Source of the DNA: Dietzia alimentaria 72
Lineage (GTDB): Bacteria; Actinomycetota; Actinomycetes; Mycobacteriales; Mycobacteriaceae
Reading direction: 5' to 3'
Assembly (NCBI RefSeq): GCF_000226215.1
Contig: NZ_AGFF01000027.1
Coordinates: 1 to 64,000 of the forward strand
DNA length: 64,000 bases
Part shown: positions 33,462 to 42,482 of the stretch, in pieces
How the letters are laid out: the number at the start of each line of letters is the position of its first letter
Numbering within the stretch: the stretch's first letter is position 1
Made by a program: the position numbers and the translations under genes
The notes under the pieces: model-generated
Databases searched by the model: none
The model's input: the letters and a program-made list of their open reading frames with translations, nothing else
Told to the model about the DNA's origin: nothing

Positions 33462-34031
33462 TCAGGCTGCGGTGTGCCCAGTGTGGGCCGGCAGCTTGGT
33501 GGCGGAACTGCGCAGTCGGAACGCGACCGCGGCCATGATCACGCCGACGATCACGCCGAACCAGCCCGCGAACGGCAGAACGGACTCGACGGTGGACGGG
33601 CCCGCGATGACCAGAACCAGGCCGACCACTGCCACGACCACGCCGAGCGCGGTCATCATCCACGAGTTGGGTACGTCCTTGCGCAGCTCCCACGCGCCGT
33701 AGATCACGAGCACACCGGAGGCAATCAGCCACAGCGCGAACAGTATGACCAGCGCGGTAACGGTGATGTTCGGCCAGAACAGCACAATCAGGCCCAGCAC
33801 GACAAATGCAACACCGGCGCCCGCGAGGATGCCTTTACCGCCGCTACCGTCCCGGATTCCGGTTGCGGCGATGATATTCATCGCGCCGTCTCCGATCGCA
33901 AACGCGGCCACCAGGAATGCGGCCAGAAAAATTCCCGTGCTGGGTGCGATCAACGCGGTCAGGCCGAGCCCGAATGCCAGCACGCCGCGGATCAGCTGGA
34001 TCCACCAGTTGCGGGTCAGTGATTCGATCAT
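33462..34031 (-). CDS. HdeD/DUF308-family membrane protein
   Basis: This 189-residue protein has six short hydrophobic segments in three pairs, the HdeD architecture: WWIQLIRGVLAFGLGLTALI opens it, then VLGLIVLFWPNITVTALVIL and GASTV/IAGPSTV-type turns follow. E. coli HdeD is linked to acid resistance, but actinobacterial members have no known role. The ATG at 34031 with AGGTGG upstream is preferred over GTG 34040. It is divergent from a TetR gene with a palindromic operator between them. Confidence 0.85.
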   Translation of the reverse strand: MIESLTRNWWIQLIRGVLAFGLGLTALIAPSTGIFLAAFLVAAFAIGDGAMNIIAATGIRDGSGGKGILAGAGVAFVVLGLIVLFWPNITVTALVILFALWLIASGVLVIYGAWELRKDVPNSWMMTALGVVVAVVGLVLVIAGPSTVESVLPFAGWFGVIVGVIMAAVAFRLRSSATKLPAHTGHTAA

Positions 34032-34079
34032 TGCTTCCACCTCTTTCTTTCAGGTGGCGGGCTGTTGCCCGCCGTTCGT

Positions 34080-34101
34080 TACTGTAATGATCACTACAGT
34101 A
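34080..34101. promoter_or_regulatory. TetR-type operator: TACTGTA-N8-TACAGTA
   Basis: The 22-bp near-palindrome has exact 7-bp arms (34080-34086 and 34095-34101) centred on TGATCA. It lies in the 127-bp gap between the HdeD-like gene and the TetR gene. The TetR protein probably binds here to control both. Confidence 0.75.
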
Positions 34102-34158
34102 GTATGTTAAGGACGCCATTAGCAACGGTATGGGGTGTCAGACACACTTGGAGGGCGG

Positions 34159-34860
34159 ATGGCCCACGACGAGAAAATCGAGCCGACGACGACGAAGACG
34201 ACGACGACGAGGCGCACGCGCGCCAACGGCCGCGAATCGCGCCGGAGAATCATCGAGGCCGCCGCCGCGGTCGCGGGCGAACGCGGTTACGAGGGCACGT
34301 CGATCGCGCGGATCAGCAAGGCCAGTGGCCTGCCGGCCAGCTCGATCTACTGGCACTTCAAGGACAAGGACGCACTGCTGGCCGCGGTGGTGGCGGAGGG
34401 CGTCGAACTCTGGCTCGGCCAGGTCACGCAGACCGACGGGTCATCGCTACCGGAGAAAGTGATGTCCCTGAGCAGAGGGGTGGCGCGGGCGCTGACGGAG
34501 TCGCCCGACTTCCAGCGGCTGGGCGTGATGTTGGCGCTGGAGAAGCGACCGGACCAGACCGCAGGTCGGGAGATCTTTCTCCGGCTGCGGGGCGAGGCGG
34601 TCGAGGCGATCGCGCAGGAGCTGCACAAGGCCCGGCCGGGCCTGAGCTCGGAGCGGGCGCACGACCTGGCCACCTACGCTCTCGCGGGTGGAGACGGGAT
34701 CTTCCTGGCATCCCAGTTCGGCGAGGTGGACCTGGACCGAATGTTCGCGATCCACGCCACCGCGATGATCCACCTGATCGAGCAGGTCGAGGACGACGCT
34801 CGAGTGGACGCCGACTCCCCAGGGCGAACCCGGTCAACGGTGCCGGAAGACGTCGAGTAG
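34159..34860 (+). CDS. TetR-family transcriptional regulator, divergent from hdeD-like gene
   Basis: This 233-residue protein begins with a Thr/Lys-rich head, then the TetR helix-turn-helix (residues 30-75: RRRIIEAAAAVAGERGYEG, IARISKASGLPASSIYWHFKDKDALL). The ATG at 34159 has GGAGGG six bases upstream and is chosen over GTG 34135. The effector domain ligand is unknown. Its 3' end overlaps the convergent methyltransferase gene by 27 bp. Confidence 0.92.
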   Translation: MAHDEKIEPTTTKTTTTRRTRANGRESRRRIIEAAAAVAGERGYEGTSIARISKASGLPASSIYWHFKDKDALLAAVVAEGVELWLGQVTQTDGSSLPEKVMSLSRGVARALTESPDFQRLGVMLALEKRPDQTAGREIFLRLRGEAVEAIAQELHKARPGLSSERAHDLATYALAGGDGIFLASQFGEVDLDRMFAIHATAMIHLIEQVEDDARVDADSPGRTRSTVPEDVE

Positions 34861-35406
34861 AAAGTCCTCCTCGCGATACCTGGCCAGCGGCGTGAGATCG
34901 CGGCGTCGCGCGAGGGCGGCGTGGACGTCCTCGCCGTGGCAGGCGTGGTCCGTCGAGTGCCCCAGCCAGTGACACGCCGCGATCGTCCCGCCGGGACGAA
35001 CCAGCCCCAGCAGCGTTGTGATCAGCGAGTCGAGGCCGTCGACCGGCGTGTAGTAGAGAAACTCCGACAGTACGAGCAGGTCGCACGCCGGGCGGGGCCA
35101 CGGGTCGGTCGCATCGGCGGTGCGTACCCGCACGTGGTCGAGTCCGGCCCGGGCGACCCGGCGGCGGGCCTGCTCAGCTGCGGTGTCCACCACGTCCACG
35201 GCGTGGACCTCGTCGCACCGATCGGCGAGCATCTCCGTGAGCACACCCACCGAACAGGCGGGCTCGAAGCACACCCGGTACCGCGGCTCCGGCAGCGAGG
35301 CCACCAGCAGTCCGTAGCGGCGTAGTTCGTACCACGAGCCGGCGAAGTCCCACGGGTCTTCGGACTCCGCGTACATCTGCTGAAAATAGTGGTCCGGCGT
35401 ACTCAT
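34834..35406 (-). CDS. NodS-like SAM-dependent methyltransferase
   Basis: This 190-residue protein matches the NodS family: start HYFQQMYAESEDPWDFAGSWYE is characteristic. The SAM loop is VCFEPACSVGVLTEML, and CDLLVLSEFLYYTP fits as motif IV. Rhizobial NodS N-methylates the deacetylated glucosamine end of Nod factor. Here it is last in an operon whose preceding gene is a PIG-L deacetylase (ATGA overlap), so N-methylation of a freshly deacetylated amino sugar is the inferred reaction. Confidence 0.85.
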   Translation of the reverse strand: MSTPDHYFQQMYAESEDPWDFAGSWYELRRYGLLVASLPEPRYRVCFEPACSVGVLTEMLADRCDEVHAVDVVDTAAEQARRRVARAGLDHVRVRTADATDPWPRPACDLLVLSEFLYYTPVDGLDSLITTLLGLVRPGGTIAACHWLGHSTDHACHGEDVHAALARRRDLTPLARYREEDFLLDVFRHR

Positions 35407-36188
35407 ACCAGCACCGTCTCCTCCCGCGTGAGCAGGCGGTCGAGAATCCAGTCGGGCAGGATCGCCTCGTCCCCCGGATGCTCGGAGAGGGGGTGGATCT
35501 GGGTGACGAACTCTTCGACGGCTGCTCGTTTGGCGGCGAGCTCGGAATCGTCGAGCCGCACCCTGCGCCGCCGGTCCCAGGGCACCCGGGAGTCACCGGG
35601 GCTGGCCCAGTGCCACGTCCACACAGGATATTCCGCCAGCTGGGCGCCGGTTTGAGCGCAGGCGCGGGCAGCCGCGCGGCCTGAGGCCTCGTGGTCCGGG
35701 TGGCCGTCGCCCCGCCAGGTGCTCAGGACGAGACAGTCCGTGCCGGGTGCGCCTGCCCTCGCCCCGCGACCGTCAGCGACGAGCCCCGCGATGGTCTCGG
35801 CGAGCCGCTCCTCGTGGGCGTGCACCCCACCGTCAGGTAAGCCGACTCGCACCGGCTCGGGCAGACCCAGGATCGCGCAGGCGCGTCTGCTCTCCTCGAC
35901 CCGCAGGGCGCCGAGCCGGTCGCCGGTCAGGGTGGGGGAGTCGGGGTGTGAGGCGTCGCCGTCCGTGACACCCACGATCACCACCTCGACCCCCGCTGCG
36001 ACGGCCCGTGCCGCTGTGATGCCGACCCCGAGGATCTCGTCGTCGGGGTGGGGCGCCACCACCAGCAGCCGCCGGATCCCGGTCGGCAGGCGCAATTCCG
36101 GATCCGGAGCGCGCTCGGCGAACCACGCGTCCCAGAGGTCGTGGGGGGTCCCGCGGTCGTCGGGCCCGATTCCGTCCCAGGCGGTCAC
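35403..36188 (-). CDS. PIG-L family N-deacetylase
   Basis: This 261-residue zinc-dependent deacetylase has the metal motif VVAPHPDDEILGVG near residue 46. GVTDGDASHPDSPTL follows, and the third ligand is in STWRGDGHPDHEASGRAA. The family removes acetyl from GlcNAc groups (MshB, LmbE, GPI synthesis). The GTG start at 36188 overlaps the preceding stop (GTGA), and its own stop overlaps the methyltransferase start (ATGA). It is too divergent from context to be called MshB; the partners point to a glycolipid or glycan substrate. Confidence 0.88.
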   Translation of the reverse strand: MTAWDGIGPDDRGTPHDLWDAWFAERAPDPELRLPTGIRRLLVVAPHPDDEILGVGITAARAVAAGVEVVIVGVTDGDASHPDSPTLTGDRLGALRVEESRRACAILGLPEPVRVGLPDGGVHAHEERLAETIAGLVADGRGARAGAPGTDCLVLSTWRGDGHPDHEASGRAAARACAQTGAQLAEYPVWTWHWASPGDSRVPWDRRRRVRLDDSELAAKRAAVEEFVTQIHPLSEHPGDEAILPDWILDRLLTREETVLV

Positions 36189-37162
36189 CGAGCCCACCCG
36201 CCGTGGGTAGCCGCGGTGGCGCCGAGTGCGGCGAGGTCACGCTCGGCATGGAATTGGCGAACGTACACCTGGGCGTCCAGGACGTTCTGGGCATGGCGAG
36301 GATCCATCGCGAGCGGGCCCGGGCCGAGAGCCCTGCCGACGCGCCGGATGGTCTCGTCCACCGCGGCCTCGACCACTGCCCGAGCGCGCACGGCCCGGTG
36401 ACGCGCGGCCGTGAGGTCCGTATCCGGGCCCTCGCGGTCGATCTCGGTGGCGGCTGCATCCAGCGCCCACTCCGCCCCGCCGAGGGCCACGTCGACCGCG
36501 CCGAGGTGCGCGAGGGTGTGAGGGTCGGTGCCGGGCCGGTCTGCTCGCGCCACCAGTGGCCGCGCCACGGCGATACCGGCTCCGAGCCAACATGCGGCCA
36601 CTCCGATCCCGCCGTGCCAGAACCCGGGCCGGTCTAGGTACGAGCGGTGATCGCCGAGGGCGCGGGCCGGGACGTCCGTGAAGGCCACTTCGGATGTACG
36701 GCTGCCCGCCATTCCCGGGTTGGCCCAGTTCCCGGGTCGGGGTGCGACACCGGGCTCGCGCAGGTCCACGGTGAAGAGGCGCGGTGCGTCGTCGTCGAGT
36801 GCGGTGACCAGGGCGTGCGTGCACACGTCGCTGCCGGAGCACCAGGCTTTGACCCCGCTGAGCAGCCAGGCGCCGCCCGACCGCCGAGCGGTGAGCACGG
36901 GTGTCGGTGGTTCGGCGGCCCACACTCCCCACAGTTCGTCGCGGCCGACACGGGAGCCCTCGATCTCGGCGAGGATCGCGTCCGCGTCGACGTGGGCTTC
37001 CACCAGACGGCCTGCGGAGACGTCGCGCGTGCAGAATTCGGTGAGCGCGGACCAGCGGGCGCGGGTGTCGCCCCCCGCGGGTAGCGGCAGTTCGGCCTGA
37101 CCGGTTCGCACCCAGTCGAGCGCGATTTCAGAGCTGTGCCGGGCCGGATCACTGGTGTTCAC
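36185..37162 (-). CDS. Acyl-CoA dehydrogenase-like flavoprotein (short form)
   Basis: This 325-residue protein resembles acyl-CoA dehydrogenases in its middle domain (WLLSGVKAWCSGSDVCTHALV, PGMAGSRTSEVAFTDVPA) and C-terminal helices (AALGATAATHGG-like end). It is shorter than the usual 380-400, and the N-terminal helical domain is much reduced. A clear catalytic Glu is not visible. It could act on a carrier-bound or sugar-linked acyl chain. It overlaps both neighbours by 4 bp (GTGA), so it is firmly part of the operon. Confidence 0.78.
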   Translation of the reverse strand: MNTSDPARHSSEIALDWVRTGQAELPLPAGGDTRARWSALTEFCTRDVSAGRLVEAHVDADAILAEIEGSRVGRDELWGVWAAEPPTPVLTARRSGGAWLLSGVKAWCSGSDVCTHALVTALDDDAPRLFTVDLREPGVAPRPGNWANPGMAGSRTSEVAFTDVPARALGDHRSYLDRPGFWHGGIGVAACWLGAGIAVARPLVARADRPGTDPHTLAHLGAVDVALGGAEWALDAAATEIDREGPDTDLTAARHRAVRARAVVEAAVDETIRRVGRALGPGPLAMDPRHAQNVLDAQVYVRQFHAERDLAALGATAATHGGWAR

Positions 37163-37881
37163 TGGCTGACCGCCTGGTCGGTGGTCGCCAGGTGCCCCGC
37201 GAAGCCCCCGAACACGCGGGCGGAGCGGCGCGCGGAGGTGAGAACGGGCGACGCGGTGGACCAGGCCACGGACATTCCGGCGCGCTCGGCGCGATCGACC
37301 AGCTGGACGTCCTCGTGGACCGCCAGTGGCGTGAAGCCGCCGAGACGCCGGTAGGCCCGGGCGCTGACGCCGATGTTCGCGCCGTGGACGTGGCGGTGGC
37401 CGGGGCCCCGGCGGTAGCCCTCGAGGTAGCGCTGGCGGGTGGCCGGGCTCCAGTCGGACCAGTCATCCACCTCGACCAGCCCTGCCACCACGTCGGCGCC
37501 GGCCTCGGCCAGTGCCAACTGGTCCGCCAGCCAGGTCCGGGGGACGCGGGAGTCGGCGTCGGTGGTGGCGTACCAGTGCCCGTTCGCGCCGTCCGTGCCG
37601 TCCGTGCCGTCTGTGTTGTCCGTCCCGCCTGCTCGCGCATGGCCGGGTGAATCGAACCCGGCGGCACGCGCCATTCCCACGTTGCGCGCGTCGAGGCGCA
37701 GGACCCGGGCGCGACCATGGGCGATGCGCGCCGAAGCATCAGTGCACGAATCCAGCACCACGGTCACCGTCACCGGCACCGGCGTGACGGCCTTGCACTC
37801 ATCGAGCGCGTCCAGGCAGTGACCGAGGAGGTCCTGTTCGTCGTGGGCCGGGATCACCACGTGGACTCGGGTATAGGACAC
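37159..37881 (-). CDS. Family 2 glycosyltransferase
   Basis: This 240-residue GT-A enzyme lacks transmembrane segments. It begins VHVVIPAHDEQDLLGHCLDAL, has the metal motif TTDADSRVP and the acceptor loop HGANIGVSARAYRRLGGF with VHEDVQLVDRA, the mycobacterial GT2 ED motif. A small run of TDG/TDN words (near residues 87-100) is inserted just before the DAD motif and looks like a recent tandem expansion. The GTG start at 37881 is 13 bp after the VKOR stop. The donor and acceptor are unknown. Confidence 0.88.
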   Translation of the reverse strand: MSYTRVHVVIPAHDEQDLLGHCLDALDECKAVTPVPVTVTVVLDSCTDASARIAHGRARVLRLDARNVGMARAAGFDSPGHARAGGTDNTDGTDGTDGANGHWYATTDADSRVPRTWLADQLALAEAGADVVAGLVEVDDWSDWSPATRQRYLEGYRRGPGHRHVHGANIGVSARAYRRLGGFTPLAVHEDVQLVDRAERAGMSVAWSTASPVLTSARRSARVFGGFAGHLATTDQAVSQ

Positions 37882-37894
37882 AATCGCTGGCGTA

Positions 37895-38632
37895 TCAGAG
37901 GTTGCCGAAGAAGTCTGCCCAGTAAAAGTCCCAGAACGCCCACAGGATGATGCCGGCCACCGCGAGGTACCAGACCACCACCGGGACGAGGTGCCACCGC
38001 TGCAGGGAACGCACCCAGCCGGCGCTGGTGAACTTTCCCAGCACATGCAGGCCGGTGTACCAGAACATGGGGATGACCATGGCCCAGACGACCATGCACC
38101 AGGGGCACAGCACCTGGATCGCGAAGATCGACTGGAATGCCAGCCAGTGCACGAACCCGGCGGCGAACGTCAGCCCCAGCAGCGCGCCCAGCCAGTACCA
38201 GCGCGGGAAACGCGTCCCCGAGGCGGCGGCGACACCGATCGCGATCAGGACGCCGAACCCGATCAGCCCGATGAACGGGTTGGGGAACCCGAACGCCGCG
38301 CCCTGCTCCGAGTTGATGACGCTCTTGCAGCTCATGAGGAGTGAGAAGTTGCAGGCCGGCACGTAATCCGGGTTCTCCAGCAACCGGATCTTGTCCAGGC
38401 TGAGCTCGAACGAGGCGATCAGCGCGAGTGCGGAACCGAGGGCCAGCAGCACGCCGATCCACCGGTCGGTGAACAGTCTCGAGCCCACTCCTGCGCGGAT
38501 GCGCTCGTCCGGCTCGGTATCGGCGGGGGCGATCGTCACGGGGGCGGCGGCCCCCCCGCTGGAATCTCCGGCAGACTGCCCGGTGGGTTCACTGGCGGTA
38601 TTGCCGTGCTCGGCGTCTGTGGTCTCGCTCAT
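37895..38632 (-). CDS. Vitamin K epoxide reductase (VKOR) family protein
   Basis: This 245-residue membrane protein has five hydrophobic helices. The VKOR pairs are CNFSLLMSCKSVINSEQGAAF (loop cysteines) and QVLCPWCMVVWAM (CXXC active site). In actinobacteria VKOR reoxidises DsbA with quinone to form disulfides outside the cell. The ATG at 38632 sits six bases after TAGATT on this strand, fitting a leaderless transcript. It heads the operon with the glycan-type genes, but its own role may be independent. Confidence 0.93.
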   Translation of the reverse strand: MSETTDAEHGNTASEPTGQSAGDSSGGAAAPVTIAPADTEPDERIRAGVGSRLFTDRWIGVLLALGSALALIASFELSLDKIRLLENPDYVPACNFSLLMSCKSVINSEQGAAFGFPNPFIGLIGFGVLIAIGVAAASGTRFPRWYWLGALLGLTFAAGFVHWLAFQSIFAIQVLCPWCMVVWAMVIPMFWYTGLHVLGKFTSAGWVRSLQRWHLVPVVVWYLAVAGIILWAFWDFYWADFFGNL

Positions 38633-38638
38633 ACGCAC

Positions 38639-38668
38639 AATCTACCGTCGCCGCGGCGCATCTAGACT
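38639..38668. promoter_or_regulatory. Back-to-back -10 boxes for VKOR operon and mfd
   Basis: TAGATT on the minus strand (38644-38639) lies six bases before the VKOR ATG. TAGACT on the plus strand (38663-38668) is a good -10 for mfd, giving a leader of about 130 nt. The two promoters are almost adjacent and may compete. Confidence 0.5.
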
Positions 38669-38803
38669 GGGCCCCTCACAACCCGGGCATCGTGAACCCA
38701 GGGTCATCCCGCGCGGCCTTCGTGTCGCACCGGCGCCGATGTACCCGCCCGCGACCTGCCCGACATTTCACCGCACCGTTTCTCACCCGGAGGCAGAACA
38801 CGC

Positions 38804-41800
38804 GTGACCACCACCGCCACCGCACCCAGCACCGCTCCCGCCACCCTGTCGGGTCTGGCCACCGCGGTGATCGCCAACCCGGCGTTGGCCGACCTGCGCG
38901 AGGGTCTGGACCGGGACACGGCGGTGGTGCGCGCGCCCGAGGCGATGCGGCCGTTCCTGGTCGCCGCGCTCGCCCGGAGCACCCCACTGTTGGTGGTGAC
39001 GGCCACCGAGCGCGAGTGTGAGGAACTGGCCGACGAGCTGGCGGGGTTGTACGACGACGAGGTGGCGCAGTTCCCCAGCTGGGAGACGTTGCCGCATGAG
39101 CGGCTCTCGCCCGCCTCGGACACGATCGGTCGCCGGCTGCAGGTGCTGAACTCGGTGTTGTCCGGTCGTCCGCCGGGGATCGTGGTGGCGGCGGCGCGGT
39201 CGGTGGTGCAGCCGATCTCGCCCGGCGCTGCCCGCCGTGAGCCCGTGCGGGTGGCCACGGGTGCCGAAATAGACCCGGCCGACCTCATGGTGCGGCTCGC
39301 CGAGTTCGCCTACCTCCGCGAGGACATGGTGGCCCGGCGCGGCGACGTGGCGGTGCGCGGCGGGATCGTGGACGTCTTCCCGACCACCGCCGACCATCCA
39401 CTGCGCATCGAGTTCGACGGCGACACCATCGCCGAGATCCGTGAGTTCTCGGTGGCCGACCAGCGCTCGCTACCTGACGGCGAGGTCGAGTCGGCAGCAC
39501 TGTTCCCGTGCCGCGAACTGCTTCTCGACGACACCGTGCGCGCCAGGGCGGGGGAGTTGGCCGCCGAGCACCGGGCCAACCCGACCCTGGCGGAGCTACT
39601 GGACTCGCTGGCCGAGGGCATCCCCCGCGACGGCATGGAGGCACTGACCTCCGTGCTCGTTCCGGAGGAGATGACCACCCTGCCGATGCTCATGCCGGCC
39701 GACACCCGCGTGGTGGTGTGCGATCCGGACAAGGTCCGCCGCCGCGCCGCAGACCTGGCCTCCGCCGGCCGGGAGTTCCTCGAGGCCTCGTGGACCGCCG
39801 CGACCATGGGCGGCGACGCCCCCGTGGACAGCGAGACCCTGGACCTGTCCGGCTCGGGCTACCGCACCTTCTCCGCGGTCCGCGAGGAGGCGACCGCTGC
39901 CGGTCGTGCCTGGTGGCAGCTGGTCCCGCCCGGATTCCTCACCGACCCCGAGGACGGTTTGCTGGTGACCGTGCCCGCGGGCGATCCGCCGGCCCCGCGC
40001 GGCAAGGACACCGAGATGGAGGCGATGTTCGTCCGGCTGCGCGCCCTGGTATCCGGTGGTGGGCGTGCGGCGGTGGTGGTCCCGGGCCACGGCACCGTCA
40101 CCCGTATTCTCGAGCGCCTATCCGAGGCGGAGGTCCCCGCCACGGCCGCCAAGACGGGCGCCGAGCCCGCGGCCGGACTGGTCTCGGTCTACGAGGCGGT
40201 CCTGCACGGCGGGTTCACGCTCACCGAGGGCGCCGACTCGGTGGCCGGCAACCTCGTCGTCGTCTCCGAAACCGACCTCACCGGTAACCGCCTCGGCTCC
40301 ACCACCCGGCCCAAGGCGCGCCACTCCAAGCGGCGCAACCAGGTGGACCCGCTGGCGCTCAAGGCCGGCGACTGGGTGGTGCACGACCAGCACGGCATCG
40401 GCCGGTTTGTGGAGATGGTCGAGCGGCAGGTGCGCGGCGGCGACGGCTCCTCGCGGCGCGAATACCTGGTGATCGAGTACGCGCCGGGCAAGCGCGGCGC
40501 CGCCGGCGACCGGCTCTACGTGCCCATGGAATCGCTCGGGCAGCTCAGCCGCTACGTCGGCGGCGAGGCCCCCACGCTGTCCAAGATGGGCGGCGCCGAC
40601 TGGCAGAACACCAAGCGCAAGGCCCGCAAGGCGGTCCGCGAGATCGCCACCGAGCTGGTGCAGCTGTACGCCAAGCGGCAGTCCGCGCCCGGCCGCGCCT
40701 TCGGCGCCGACACCCCGTGGCAGCTCGAGATGGAGGACGCGTTCCCGTTCACCGAGACCGTCGACCAGCTCACCGCGATCGAGGACGTCAAGGCGGACAT
40801 GGAGAAGACCGCCCCCATGGACCGCGTGGTGGTGGGCGACGTGGGATACGGCAAGACCGAGGTCGCCGTGCGCGCGGCGTTCAAGGCCGTGCAGGACGGC
40901 ACCCAGGTGGCGGTGCTCGTGCCCACCACCCTGCTGGCGCAGCAGCACCTGGCCACGTTCGCCGATCGCATGACCGGCTTCCCGGTGACCATCAGGGGGC
41001 TGAGTCGCTTCACCTCCGACGCCGAGGCCAAGAAGGTCCTCGCCGGTCTGGCCGACGGCACCGTGGATGTGGTGATCGGCACGCACCGACTGCTCGCCAC
41101 GGGTGTGCGCTGGAAGAACCTCGGCCTGGTGATCGTGGACGAGGAGCAGCGCTTCGGCGTGGAGCACAAGGAGCACATCACCTCCCTGCGCACCCACGTG
41201 GACGTGCTCACCATGTCCGCGACGCCTATCCCGCGAACGCTCGAGATGTCGTTGGCGGGCATCCGCGAGATGAGCCAGATCCTCACCCCGCCCGAGGAAC
41301 GATTGCCCGTACTGACCTATGTGGGCGCGCATTCGGACAAGCACGTCGCCGCCGCCATCCGGCGCGAACTGCTGCGGGAGGGCCAGATCTTCTACGTGCA
41401 TAACCGCGTGCGCACCATCGACGCCGCCGCCGCCAAGATCCGGGACCTGGTGCCCGAGGCGCGCGTGGTCGTGGCACACGGGCAGATGGGGGAGGAGCAG
41501 CTCGAGCAGACCGTCGGCGGCTTCTGGAACCGCGACTACGACGTGTTGGTCTGTACGACCATCGTCGAGACCGGCCTGGACATCTCCAACGCCAACACTC
41601 TGATCGTGGACCGCTCTGACCAGCTAGGGCTGTCGCAGATGCACCAGCTGCGCGGCCGCGTGGGCCGGTCCCGCGAACGTGGGTACGCGTACTTCCTCTA
41701 TGACCCGGAAAAGCCGCTCACCGAGACCGCGTACGACCGGTTGGCCACCATCGCGCAGAACAACGACCTCGGTGCCGGCATGGCAGTGGCGATGAAGGAC

Positions 41801-42472
41801 CTCGAGCTCCGCGGTGCTGGCAACGTGCTGGGTGCCGAGCAATCCGGGCACATCGCGGGTGTCGGGTTCGACCTCTACATCCGTCTTGTGGGTGAGGCGG
41901 TTGAGGCGTACCGCGCTGTTGCCGACGGCGAGACCGTCGAAGTCGAGGAAGAGCTTGGCGATGTCCGCATCGAGCTGCCCGTCGACGCCTATATCCCGGT
42001 CGAGTACGTGGACGGCGACCGGCTGCGGCTCGAGGCCTACCGCAAGCTGTCGCAGGCCCGCGAGCCCGCCGACATCGACGCCGTGGTCGAGGAGCTGCTC
42101 GACCGCTACGGGCCGCTGCCCGTCGAGGCCCGCCGCGTGGTGTCCGTGGCGCGGCTGCGGCTGGTGGCGCAGAAGTACCGGGTCCGCGAGATCGTCCTGG
42201 CCGGTTCCAGACTGCGCGTGGGCCCGCTCGACCTGCTGGACTCGCAGCAGATGCGGCTCAAGCGCATGTATCCCGCCGCGCAGTACCGGGCCACGCAGAA
42301 GACCGTCCTGCTGCCGCTGCCCAAGGCCGCCGGTGCCCGCGCGGGTGCGGGCGGGGAGAAGGCGCGCGACGACGAGATGTTGCAGTACGCCGCCGATTTC
42401 CTCACCGCGATGGCAGGGGATCCCGAGGGGTCGAATCCGGTGCTGCAGCCCGAGACCGCGCCGGTCGGCTGA
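38804..42472 (+). CDS. mfd: Transcription-repair coupling factor
   Basis: Mfd removes stalled RNA polymerase and recruits UvrA to start strand-specific repair. This 1222-residue protein has the UvrB-homology region (1-350) and the RNA polymerase-binding segment (about 520-600: [32 protein letters not shown]). RecG-like motor motifs are [16 protein letters not shown] (Walker A), [29 protein letters not shown] and [16 protein letters not shown], and the TRCF C-terminal domain follows. Length is normal. The start is a GTG with GGAGG eleven bases upstream. Confidence 0.98.
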   Translation: MTTTATAPSTAPATLSGLATAVIANPALADLREGLDRDTAVVRAPEAMRPFLVAALARSTPLLVVTATERECEELADELAGLYDDEVAQFPSWETLPHERLSPASDTIGRRLQVLNSVLSGRPPGIVVAAARSVVQPISPGAARREPVRVATGAEIDPADLMVRLAEFAYLREDMVARRGDVAVRGGIVDVFPTTADHPLRIEFDGDTIAEIREFSVADQRSLPDGEVESAALFPCRELLLDDTVRARAGELAAEHRANPTLAELLDSLAEGIPRDGMEALTSVLVPEEMTTLPMLMPADTRVVVCDPDKVRRRAADLASAGREFLEASWTAATMGGDAPVDSETLDLSGSGYRTFSAVREEATAAGRAWWQLVPPGFLTDPEDGLLVTVPAGDPPAPRGKDTEMEAMFVRLRALVSGGGRAAVVVPGHGTVTRILERLSEAEVPATAAKTGAEPAAGLVSVYEAVLHGGFTLTEGADSVAGNLVVVSETDLTGNRLGSTTRPKARHSKRRNQVDPLALKAGDWVVHDQHGIGRFVEMVERQVRGGDGSSRREYLVIEYAPGKRGAAGDRLYVPMESLGQLSRYVGGEAPTLSKMGGADWQNTKRKARKAVREIATELVQLYAKRQSAPGRAFGADTPWQLEMEDAFPFTETVDQLTAIEDVKADMEKTAPMDRVVVGDVGYGKTEVAVRAAFKAVQDGTQVAVLVPTTLLAQQHLATFADRMTGFPVTIRGLSRFTSDAEAKKVLAGLADGTVDVVIGTHRLLATGVRWKNLGLVIVDEEQRFGVEHKEHITSLRTHVDVLTMSATPIPRTLEMSLAGIREMSQILTPPEERLPVLTYVGAHSDKHVAAAIRRELLREGQIFYVHNRVRTIDAAAAKIRDLVPEARVVVAHGQMGEEQLEQTVGGFWNRDYDVLVCTTIVETGLDISNANTLIVDRSDQLGLSQMHQLRGRVGRSRERGYAYFLYDPEKPLTETAYDRLATIAQNNDLGAGMAVAMKDLELRGAGNVLGAEQSGHIAGVGFDLYIRLVGEAVEAYRAVADGETVEVEEELGDVRIELPVDAYIPVEYVDGDRLRLEAYRKLSQAREPADIDAVVEELLDRYGPLPVEARRVVSVARLRLVAQKYRVREIVLAGSRLRVGPLDLLDSQQMRLKRMYPAAQYRATQKTVLLPLPKAAGARAGAGGEKARDDEMLQYAADFLTAMAGDPEGSNPVLQPETAPVG

Positions 42473-42482
42473 GGCGGGTCCG

